DNA of 64,000 nucleotides, taken from NCBI RefSeq assembly GCF_900110145.1, contig NZ_FOCP01000011.1, positions 41,760 through 105,759 on the forward strand. The letters run 5' to 3'. The first letter of the stretch is position 1; every line of letters starts with the position of its first letter. This stretch comes from Nitrosomonas marina. GTDB taxonomy: Bacteria; Pseudomonadota; Gammaproteobacteria; Burkholderiales; Nitrosomonadaceae. Under the pieces are notes generated by a model. It worked only from the letters and a program-made list of their open reading frames with translations. It did no database searches and was not told the DNA's origin. This document shows, piece by piece, positions 28,166-36,402 of this stretch. A program made the position numbers and the translations under genes.

Positions 28166-29815
28166 TTATGCATTCCGGAAACGCGAACGCTTCACCAGAA
28201 TAATGGACAAGACCGGTAAAACCAGACCAATAATGGTTACCGTTATCAGTAAATGGCCCAATTCGCTGTAATCCGCAGGAACAGTGATCTCACCTGTAAC
28301 AGCGTCCTTCACTTCACGCGTTACTTCATAAATCTGATTCAGATATTTGGTACCCAGTTGAGAAGCTGACAACGCCAGATTTGTAAATGAGGCCATCACT
28401 GCAAAGAATGTAGCCTTGAGTTTGTCCGGAGCAGAGTTGGCAATCCATGCCAGCATCGGAATCATGGCTATCTGACCCAGCGGAGATTCCAGTGCCGTGT
28501 CAATCAACGCAATAAAACGTGCATCTACAACACCACCGGTCAATGCTGCAGTCCATTCATGCAATCCAAAGTACATACCGATTATGGGTAGGGATAAGAA
28601 AGTACCAGCAATCGTCAAGAATCCAATAATATAGGCGATAGAGCGCTCTGCCATAAAACGGCGAAAAATAAACATGCCGAATAACGTCAATGTTGCGCCT
28701 ACCAGTGATAATACTGCGAGAAACTGCTGGTCAAACCCCAATTCATCTATCATCCACCAGGTGGAGCCGGCACCTGGTCCCGGAATAGCGCGGAAAATGA
28801 ACACTAGAAACGCGGTGCCAACCAGAACATTACGTGCTTCAGGCTCGAGTTCATTCGTCAATCGCCACATCAGAAACAGCACAATCGACATGGATATCAG
28901 AAAAATCACCTCTTCCGCACCTGGCATACGACTCAAGCCTACTGTCAGTGAGGTGATCGTGAAAATCAAACCACCACCCAAGATCCACCAGTTTACAGGC
29001 GGCGGGTCCGTATGTATTGCCAGCAGGTTGGTCGCTTCGAGTTTGCTATATCCCTGGGAAATAAATCGTTGTATATCACGCCGGCGTAGCCAGGATGCCA
29101 ACACCACACCCAAAACCGATACCAAGGGAATAATGAGCGCAAGTTCGTATACCAGTAAATACACTGCTTCTTTTTCATCTTCCGGTAACCCAGCGGCATC
29201 CCGCAACAAGAAAACATTTGCTACTGATACAAGAATCCCACCACCAACGATAGCCACCCGACCCAATGTCTGCATCGTAACGTGCATTAACTTGCGTGTC
29301 TGTGCACCCAGTGCCATTCCGTTTTCGTCGACACGTGGCACTGCTTCAACAGTCATCGCATCGGCGACAACATCCTGCAACACATATCCAATTGGCGCGA
29401 GCAATGCTGAAACAACGTACCAGGTTTCTACCGATGCCATTGACGTCATGATTTCCGTATGACCGAGCAATCCGATCATAATCAGCAGGCTTATCATGAT
29501 CAGACCAGCTCCAAGATATACGAGCAGGCTCTTCCAGCGCCACATCAGATCAACAAGATGACCAAGCGGCATTTTTAACGCCCACGGCAACATCATCCAG
29601 AAACCAAGCATAGCCAGGAATTCAGCTGACAGTCCAAGTCTCTCCTTGACATAAAACGTCCCAACTATACCGGTCAGACCCGAAATACCAGCGGCAACAT
29701 AGACCATGAGCGGCGGCATATAGGAAAGTCGCATTTCGCGGCCTAGCGAGATTATGTTTGCACTGAACCAGTGACTTGCAACTGAAAAAAAACCCGTAGC
29801 AGAAGAAATTTTCAT
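28166..29815 (-). CDS. Folate/biopterin transporter (BT1) family protein
   Basis: Inner-membrane transporter of 549 residues with about 12 predicted helices, of the major facilitator type. The stretches WALKMPLGHLVDL, QDVVADAMTVEAV and the Ala/Asn-rich helix in ATFFAVMASFTNLALSASQLG are those I associate with the BT1 family, best known from protozoa, cyanobacteria and plants. The substrate in bacteria is usually untested; folate or pterin uptake is the family guess. It is single in its transcription unit. Confidence 0.72.
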   Translation of the reverse strand: MKISSATGFFSVASHWFSANIISLGREMRLSYMPPLMVYVAAGISGLTGIVGTFYVKERLGLSAEFLAMLGFWMMLPWALKMPLGHLVDLMWRWKSLLVYLGAGLIMISLLIMIGLLGHTEIMTSMASVETWYVVSALLAPIGYVLQDVVADAMTVEAVPRVDENGMALGAQTRKLMHVTMQTLGRVAIVGGGILVSVANVFLLRDAAGLPEDEKEAVYLLVYELALIIPLVSVLGVVLASWLRRRDIQRFISQGYSKLEATNLLAIHTDPPPVNWWILGGGLIFTITSLTVGLSRMPGAEEVIFLISMSIVLFLMWRLTNELEPEARNVLVGTAFLVFIFRAIPGPGAGSTWWMIDELGFDQQFLAVLSLVGATLTLFGMFIFRRFMAERSIAYIIGFLTIAGTFLSLPIIGMYFGLHEWTAALTGGVVDARFIALIDTALESPLGQIAMIPMLAWIANSAPDKLKATFFAVMASFTNLALSASQLGTKYLNQIYEVTREVKDAVTGEITVPADYSELGHLLITVTIIGLVLPVLSIILVKRSRFRNA

Positions 29816-30159
29816 GGATTGTTTTTATTAATAGGAATTGAGCATGCCGACATACTTAAAGTCAAAGTACAAATTATCATTCCAGCATCAGACTGGCTGC
29901 ACAACAGCCTGAAGCAAACGATCACCTTCTCGTTAAAACACATTCACAGATGCAAATCTCAAACAGTAATGCACCAACGTGCCCATGATTCATATTGCTT
30001 CGACAGCGAAACTGCGAATAAAAATGCTCGCATTACGCATGACGGGAATGACGGATTTTTGAATTTTGAATGGCGTATGCCTTCCCGGAAGTTATTCTAA
30101 TAATGAAGCCTGCAGAAACCTGTACCCATCAAAATTAAGTAAGATTCTGTATCGAAGAC
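29816..30159. other. Intergenic interval, 344 bases
   Basis: Upstream of the transporter and downstream of ispH. No gene, RNA or clear terminator is seen. Confidence 0.45.
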
Positions 30160-31104
30160 CTAGGCTTTCGGCAATGGGAACACCACTGACTCCACGACAC
30201 CGCTTAATTCTTCCACGGAGACTTCCTCACCTGTTTGTTCCGCACCAATTTGCTTAATCCTGGCGATTACCTGCTGAACCAGTATTTCAGGTGCGGACGC
30301 GCCTGCGGTGATGCCGATCTGATGTTTGTTGGCAAACCAGTTATCTTTCAACTGTTGGGCATTATCTACCATATAGGCTTCTACATTGGCATTACGTGCA
30401 ACTTCACATAAACGATTCGAGTTTGAGCTATTAGGTGAACCGACTACGATAACCAAATCACATTGCCTTACCATCTTTTTTACCGCATCCTGCCGATTCT
30501 GAGTAGCGTAGCAAATATCATCTTTCTTAGGACCGGTAATCTGTGGAAAGCGCCTTTTCAAGGCTTCAACTACCCGGGCTGCATCATCAACCGATAGTGT
30601 CGTCTGGGTTACATAGGCTAGATTTGATTCATCTTTAACCTGAAGTTTCTCAACGTCATCTTCAGTTTCGACAAGATACATACCCTTATCGCTTCCTTCA
30701 GCCTGGCCCATTGTCCCTTCGACTTCAGGGTGTCCCTGATGCCCGATCATGATGATTTCCTTGCCTTCCTTGCGCATCTTGGCTACTTCCACATGTACTT
30801 TGGTCACCAATGGACAGGTCGCATCAAATACCTGAAGCTCGCGTGCAGCAGCTTCTCTGCGGACTGCATGGGAAACACCATGAGCACTGAAAATCAAAAT
30901 GCTGTCTTTTGGTACTTCATCCAGCGTCTCGACAAAAACAGCACCCTTTTTCTCCAGATCTTCTACAACAAAACGGTTATGCACGACTTCATGACGTACA
31001 TAGATCGGTGCACCATGCATAGACAATGCACGCTCTACAATCCCGATTGCACGATCAACCCCTGCACAAAAGCCTCTGGGATTTGAGAGTAATACTCTGA
31101 TCAT
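30160..31104 (-). CDS. ispH: 4-hydroxy-3-methylbut-2-enyl diphosphate reductase
   Basis: Fe-S enzyme of the last MEP-pathway step, giving IPP and DMAPP, precursors also of the hopanoids made by the cluster 15 kb away. The three Cys ligands are in [16 protein letters not shown] and DDICYATQ. The Glu/His residues around [14 protein letters not shown] and HGVSHAVR and the NSSNSNRL loop fit. Length 314, normal. The frame opens five codons earlier, but GGAG nine bases before 31104 and the usual MIRVLL start decide for this ATG. Confidence 0.95.
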   Translation of the reverse strand: MIRVLLSNPRGFCAGVDRAIGIVERALSMHGAPIYVRHEVVHNRFVVEDLEKKGAVFVETLDEVPKDSILIFSAHGVSHAVRREAAARELQVFDATCPLVTKVHVEVAKMRKEGKEIIMIGHQGHPEVEGTMGQAEGSDKGMYLVETEDDVEKLQVKDESNLAYVTQTTLSVDDAARVVEALKRRFPQITGPKKDDICYATQNRQDAVKKMVRQCDLVIVVGSPNSSNSNRLCEVARNANVEAYMVDNAQQLKDNWFANKHQIGITAGASAPEILVQQVIARIKQIGAEQTGEEVSVEELSGVVESVVFPLPKA

Positions 31105-31158
31105 TTCATTTTTCTCCATGAAAACATGCGTACAAATACATCATTCAATAAACTACTT

Positions 31159-32283
31159 TTAATCCTGTTCCTGACGGTAACGCTTAACCAGTTCAACACG
31201 TTTCAAATAGGCTTCACGCGCTATTTGAATATCCTCAAGATACTGCGGCAACTCTTTCATCAATAATGCCTGCGGCCCATCAACCAGTGCCTTACTGGGT
31301 GCCGGATGAAAATCCACCAGAATCATATTGGCACCCGCGATAACACCCTGAGCCGTTGCGTGCATTATATCGAGTATGCCGTCGGGAGAATCGGCCCGAG
31401 TCCCAACCGAATGTGATGGATCGATACAAACCGGCATTCGCGTCAACCGCTTAACTACCGGCACGTGTGCAAAATCGACAAAATTGCGATGCGGGTCACC
31501 CATATTCGTTTTCATTCCCCGTAAACCAAATATCACCTTGCGATTACCTTCAGAAGCCAAATATTCTGCTGCGTTTAACGACTCATCCAGCGTTATGCCG
31601 AATCCTCGTTTAATCAATACCGGAAAAGTCTGCTGTCGACCAACTATTTTCAGCAACTCAAAATTCTGGGTATTACGGGTTCCGATCTGCAACATGACAC
31701 CTGTCGCGTTACCAGTCTGATGAAGCGCAGTACGTATTTCCTCCAGATGACCTTCATGGGTAATTTCCATCGCAATGACTTTTATGCCATATTTTCCTGC
31801 CAGGTCAAATACGTATGGAAGACAATTCTTACCATGTCCCTGAAATGAATACGGGCTGGTTCTGGGTTTGTAAGCACCCATTCGGGTACATACCTGCCCC
31901 TCGGCACGCAATGCTTTCATCATGACCTCAACATGCTCGATTGTATCAACAGCGCACAAACCCGCAAAAACATTTAGCGTATCCTGGCTGAAAACAACAC
32001 CGTTATATTCAAAGCTGGAGGATCGATCGTCATTCTGATGTCGTCCCAGCACGCGATATTCTTCTGAGACACGCACCACGCGTTCTACGCAAGGAAGAAT
32101 ACTGATTTCCTCTGTAGATAGTGCCTTGGTGTTTCCGATCAAGTACAGTTCGGTCAGTGTTTGCTCTACTCCGATCTCGGTATGAACACGCGTTGTGATA
32201 CCGGGCAGATTAGCAAGATATGCTAACAACTGTCTATATTCCGGGCTCTCAGGCCGAGTATTGGGAACTAATATTAGAATCAT
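31159..32283 (-). CDS. DAHP synthase-like protein (type I-beta, with N-terminal ferredoxin-like domain)
   Basis: The 374 residues have an N-terminal regulatory-type domain (about 1-85) followed by the DAHP/KDO8P-synthase barrel. KPRTSPYSFQG (139-149), LQIGTRNTQNFELLK, KRG (225-227) and DPSHSVG (His291) are family motifs. Two sites differ from the usual: the metal-Cys loop reads FAGLCAVDT (Cys110; normally GPCSVES), and the metal-binding Glu of the VEVHP motif is Asp324 in VDFHP. The last ligand Asp335 in DGPQ is present. It is probably 3-deoxy-7-phosphoheptulonate synthase, the first shikimate-pathway step, but a divergent role is possible. It lies 54 bases upstream of ispH on the same strand. 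Confidence 0.8.
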   Translation of the reverse strand: MILILVPNTRPESPEYRQLLAYLANLPGITTRVHTEIGVEQTLTELYLIGNTKALSTEEISILPCVERVVRVSEEYRVLGRHQNDDRSSSFEYNGVVFSQDTLNVFAGLCAVDTIEHVEVMMKALRAEGQVCTRMGAYKPRTSPYSFQGHGKNCLPYVFDLAGKYGIKVIAMEITHEGHLEEIRTALHQTGNATGVMLQIGTRNTQNFELLKIVGRQQTFPVLIKRGFGITLDESLNAAEYLASEGNRKVIFGLRGMKTNMGDPHRNFVDFAHVPVVKRLTRMPVCIDPSHSVGTRADSPDGILDIMHATAQGVIAGANMILVDFHPAPSKALVDGPQALLMKELPQYLEDIQIAREAYLKRVELVKRYRQEQD

Positions 32284-32376
32284 ATAATAGCTTTAAAAAG
32301 TTTGCGCTGACAAACCAGGCACAAATCAATGAGTATTGAATTTTAACTGAAAATACAACCTGTCGCCATGGCTCCG

Positions 32377-34104
32377 CTAACGCTCCGCCACCCGATATCT
32401 GTCAAATGCCTGCAGACAAGCATGTATTAAATCACCTACACGTACAATGCCCAGAAACTGCTGTGTCTGGCCGTCAATCACTGGAACAGTTGAATGCCGA
32501 CAATTCTTCAAAAATACATATGCCTGATAAACACTCAAATCATCTGTTAAAACTTCTGAAGGTGTTATAGGCATGTACTCACCCCATTGACCCAGGGCTG
32601 TTTGTTCGTCTCTGGCAATCAGCATCCTCGGATTGACCTGCCCCTGTAACACGCCTTCTTGATCAACAACATAGACTACGTCTGCCGATGATGCAAATGG
32701 CGCCACCCTGTGGCACGCTGTTTTCAATGTCATATCGGCAGTCAATACCACTGATTGTTTTAACATTAATGCGCTCACTGGTTGCTCAATCAGGATCTGT
32801 TGTATCTGGGAAGTTTCCGGCTCCATACCCCGCAAACGCAATTGATGAAAAAAATAGGATCGGTTAAACAAATCTCTGGTCACAGTACTTCCGACAACCA
32901 CTGACACCATCACAGCTGTCATCAACAGATAACTGCCCGTCATTTCAAAAACTATCAAGATTGTCGCAATCGGCGCACCGATCACACGACTGACGACCGC
33001 ACCCATACCAACAGCCCCGTAAATAGCCGGGGATACATCCATACCGGTCAATTCCTGCACGCCGATACCGAACATGGTGCCCATCACTGCACCGAGAAAC
33101 AGCGCGGGTCCGAATATGCCACCTGAGAAACCTGTGGCAAAGCTCACAGATGTTGCCAACAATTTTGCCATTAACAGCATTACCAGAACACCCAGTGACA
33201 GTTCGGATTGCAATACATCGCGAATCACCTGCTCACCCAAACCAAATGTCTGTGGAAAAACAACTATAATGCCACCTAGCAACATGCTCCCTAACAGTGA
33301 CTTGATCATCGCAGGACAGGGTAACCATTGTACGACAAGATTAAAACGGGCCATCATAGCCATATAAACGATGGCCAGCGCACCTCCACTAACACCTATC
33401 AGCGCAAACAGCAAATATTCCCAGTTCGCGAATTCCGGCAGGTCTGACAGTATAAAAATCAGACTGTCATACGCATGCAGTTTGACGACCGCCGTGGCCA
33501 CCACAGACGAAATCACTATAGGCATAACAGATCTGCTGCCAAACCGGCCCAGTACTACTTCATGCGCAAACACAACTCCAGCCAGGGGTGCAGAAAATGA
33601 AGCAGAAATCGCACCCGCCACACCGCATGCAAGCAGGTTCTTTTTGCGCTCTGCCGTAAGTTTAAATACTTGCCCTAACCATGAACCTATAGAAGCCCCC
33701 AGATGGACCGCAGGACCGTATCGCCCGACTGATGCACCGGTACCGATTGACACAATGGTGGCTATCGCGCTGCTCACACCTGCTTTAATCGACATCTCCC
33801 CCGTTCCCAGCCGTGTTGCTTCAATGACATCAGCCGGCCCTTGATTTTCCTGTCCGGGCATTCCATATCGAATGATGAATCGAACGACAATCACGCCAAC
33901 AACCGGCAGAAAAAACAAATGCCAGCTGGAAACTCTATCCAGATGATCATAGAGTTCAACACCCGCCTCTCCCAGAAACAGCAGATGTAAACGGTCAATC
34001 GACCATAAAAAGCCCAACGCGGCGTAACTTGTCACTACACCCACAATTACGGCCAATATCGCCATACGTATGGTTTCACGCCAATTGTTTTCGGAATCAT
34101 CCAT
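32377..34104 (-). CDS. ClC-family chloride channel/transporter with C-terminal CBS pair
   Basis: Inner-membrane protein of 575 residues with the ClC core (about 10-430) and two CBS domains (about 445-565, including ILIEQPVSALMLKQSVVLTAD and HSTVPVIDGQTQQFLGIVRVGD in parts). GMGAVVSRVIGAPIATILIVFEMT is the conserved late helix. In the gating loop G-R-E-G-P the Glu is replaced by Tyr129 (GRYGP), the residue that makes H+/Cl- exchangers work. The protein may therefore be an uncoupled channel. CBS domains suggest nucleotide control. Confidence 0.87.
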   Translation of the reverse strand: MDDSENNWRETIRMAILAVIVGVVTSYAALGFLWSIDRLHLLFLGEAGVELYDHLDRVSSWHLFFLPVVGVIVVRFIIRYGMPGQENQGPADVIEATRLGTGEMSIKAGVSSAIATIVSIGTGASVGRYGPAVHLGASIGSWLGQVFKLTAERKKNLLACGVAGAISASFSAPLAGVVFAHEVVLGRFGSRSVMPIVISSVVATAVVKLHAYDSLIFILSDLPEFANWEYLLFALIGVSGGALAIVYMAMMARFNLVVQWLPCPAMIKSLLGSMLLGGIIVVFPQTFGLGEQVIRDVLQSELSLGVLVMLLMAKLLATSVSFATGFSGGIFGPALFLGAVMGTMFGIGVQELTGMDVSPAIYGAVGMGAVVSRVIGAPIATILIVFEMTGSYLLMTAVMVSVVVGSTVTRDLFNRSYFFHQLRLRGMEPETSQIQQILIEQPVSALMLKQSVVLTADMTLKTACHRVAPFASSADVVYVVDQEGVLQGQVNPRMLIARDEQTALGQWGEYMPITPSEVLTDDLSVYQAYVFLKNCRHSTVPVIDGQTQQFLGIVRVGDLIHACLQAFDRYRVAER

Positions 34105-34472
34105 GGAATATCAAACTGTCACTAAGAAACATGGTTAGCAGTTAACGTCAGACCGGGCCGCGACAAAATGTCGCATGGTCATGCATATCAAATTAAACTA
34201 ATGTAATATTTTCTACGTCAACGTTGACTGATCAAACAGAAAAAACCTGAAGACATGTGCCACTTTGAAAAGATAATAAGCTGAAAAGATAACATGCATC
34301 TTGAAACGAGCTCTAATCAATAGGGGGCAACCACGATTTTACTGGACTGAACTATGCGACGATACAAAAACCCGCACTTACTGTCATTCTGTATCTTGTG
34401 CATTCCCTGAGTATTTTTTTCTACACTGCAATAACTGGCCGGTTACGCCACAACTATTATAACTAACGCGCT
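34105..34472. other. Intergenic interval between divergent clc and regB, 368 bases
   Basis: Promoters for both genes must lie here. The one striking element is the perfect 12-base palindrome GTCAACGTTGAC at 34217-34228. No gene is supported. Confidence 0.5.
34217..34228. promoter_or_regulatory. 12-base perfect palindrome, possible operator
   Basis: GTCAACGTTGAC lies 245 bases upstream of regB and 113 bases upstream of the clc start. A regulator cannot be named. Confidence 0.25.
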
Positions 34473-35741
34473 ATGTTTAACGATCTCAGCAAATCTCCGC
34501 TCAGCAAAAACCTGCAGCGATTATTCATGCTCAGAAATATTGCGATTCTCGCACAATGCCTGACATTCAGCCTGGTGTATATCATCATTGATATTGATAT
34601 TCCGTGGACTGAGATGATTATTGTTGTCATCTTACTGGCAGCACTCAATTTATTAACTTGGATACGGCTATATCGAAAATGGCCCGTATCACATCTCGAA
34701 TTTTTCGCTCAATTGCTGATCGATGTATTCGCGTTAAGCGCGCTATTATATTTCAGTGGCGGTTCAACCAATCCATTTATTTCCTTGTATCTTCTGCCCC
34801 TTACCATTGCAGCCGCCACACTTCCATGGCGCTATACCTGGGTTATGGCTATTATAACCATAGGTTGCTATACCATCTTGCTGTTTAATTATATTCCACT
34901 TCCACATGACCACAGCAAACATCTGATCGAATTCAATCTACATGTTTCCGGCATGTGGCTGGCGTTCGTACTCAGCACTGTCATTATTGCCTGGTTCGTC
35001 GTTAAAATGAGCATTTCTATTCGCGATCGCGATCACGATCTTGCCCTTGCTCGTGAACAGGTACTACGCAATGAACAGATTATAGCGCTGGGCACATTGG
35101 CAGCTGGTGCTGCGCACGAGCTTGGTACTCCACTCTCAACCATGGCCGTCATCACCGGAGAATTGCAAAAGGAATATGTCCACGATAGTGAATTTCAAAA
35201 TAACATTCGCATTCTGCGTGACCAGATCACACACTGCAAGGAGACCTTGACGCAACTTCTTGCCAAGGCAGGACAGGCCCGCATCGAAGGTGGAAGTCAA
35301 TTGCCTGTCAATGAATTTTTAAACTCATTGCTGGAAAAATGGGAGCTCATACGGCCGGCCGTAAAGTTCAGCCACCAAAGCAAGGGTCCATTGCCAGCAC
35401 CAAAGATCATGGACAATCAGCTGGTTAGTCAGTCGATTCTGAATTTACTCAACAATGCCGCTGACGCATCGTCTAAACAAATCGAGATCAAGAGCCACTG
35501 GGACGAGAAAAACCTGCATCTGGAAATCATTGACGATGGCGATGGATTATCAGATGAAGCCACACAGCGTGCTGGTGAAGCTTTCTTTACCACCAAAACA
35601 CCGGAGCAGGGATTTGGTATCGGTCTGTTTCTGGCCAATGCGAATATAGAGCGATTAGGCGGAAGCGTGCATTTATTCAATCTTGAGAACCGGGGCGCGT
35701 GCACACAAGTTACTTTACCATTAATTGAGTCCAAATCATGA
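34473..35741 (+). CDS. regB: RegB/PrrB-type redox sensor histidine kinase
   Basis: Membrane kinase of 422 residues with six helices (about 20-180). The quinone-sensing loop SGGSTNPF (95-102) is that of RegB, the H-box is GAAHELGTPLSTM with His215, and the redox-box Cys is present as Cys255 in ITHCKETLTQL. The ATPase motifs NAADAS, DDGDGL and GFGIGLFLAN complete it. RegB answers to the redox state of the electron-transport chain, which in an ammonia oxidiser would report oxygen and electron supply. It overlaps regA by ATGA. Confidence 0.92.
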   Translation: MFNDLSKSPLSKNLQRLFMLRNIAILAQCLTFSLVYIIIDIDIPWTEMIIVVILLAALNLLTWIRLYRKWPVSHLEFFAQLLIDVFALSALLYFSGGSTNPFISLYLLPLTIAAATLPWRYTWVMAIITIGCYTILLFNYIPLPHDHSKHLIEFNLHVSGMWLAFVLSTVIIAWFVVKMSISIRDRDHDLALAREQVLRNEQIIALGTLAAGAAHELGTPLSTMAVITGELQKEYVHDSEFQNNIRILRDQITHCKETLTQLLAKAGQARIEGGSQLPVNEFLNSLLEKWELIRPAVKFSHQSKGPLPAPKIMDNQLVSQSILNLLNNAADASSKQIEIKSHWDEKNLHLEIIDDGDGLSDEATQRAGEAFFTTKTPEQGFGIGLFLANANIERLGGSVHLFNLENRGACTQVTLPLIESKS

Positions 35742-36298
35742 ACTTATCAGAATCAATAGATGCCAACGAACAGCCCGATCTGCTCATTGTCGATGACGAT
35801 GAAATATTTTCCGACGTTCTGGCAAAAGCAATGGCCAAACGTAATTTCAATGTCCACACCACGCACACTATTGAAGCCGCACTGAATATGGCTGAAAGCA
35901 TTGCACCGGAATATGCAATTGTTGATCTCAAATTATCCAGCGACTCGGGACTGGTGCTCGTAGAAAAACTAAAAACCCTGGATCCCGGCACCAGAATAGT
36001 CATGCTGACCGGCTACGCCAGTATAGCAACAGCTGTTGAGGCAATTAAACTTGGCGCCACGCATTATCTGGCCAAGCCTGTCGATGCAGATGAAATCATG
36101 GCCGCATTCGAGCGCACCAGTGGCGAAACCGATACACCCATCAGTGCAAATCCATTATCGGTAGGCAGACTCGAATGGGAATATATACATCGTATTCTGG
36201 CCGAGAATGATTATAATATCTCGGTCACAGCACGGGCATTGAATATGCATCGCCGCACACTGCAGCGGAAGCTTGCGAAAAAACCACACCGAGAATGA
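35738..36298 (+). CDS. regA: RegA/ActR-type response regulator
   Basis: 186 residues: a receiver with the acidic pair in LLIVDDDE and phospho-Asp63 in AIVDLKLSSDSG, a Pro-poor linker and a Fis-like HTH (about 148-182, ISVTARALNMHRRTLQRKLAK) nearly identical by eye to the RegA class. Its four-base overlap with regB fits a coupled pair. Targets in relatives include respiration, carbon fixation and nitrogen metabolism; none can be shown here. Confidence 0.94.
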   Translation: MNLSESIDANEQPDLLIVDDDEIFSDVLAKAMAKRNFNVHTTHTIEAALNMAESIAPEYAIVDLKLSSDSGLVLVEKLKTLDPGTRIVMLTGYASIATAVEAIKLGATHYLAKPVDADEIMAAFERTSGETDTPISANPLSVGRLEWEYIHRILAENDYNISVTARALNMHRRTLQRKLAKKPHRE

Positions 36299-36402
36299 CT
36301 TCAAATCTATAGCATCCGTTTTTACACCGAAACACAGAGAGATGGAACTTTTATCCTGTTTCCGTTACCTACTTTAGACCCTAAGTATAGATAATCAGGC
36401 AG

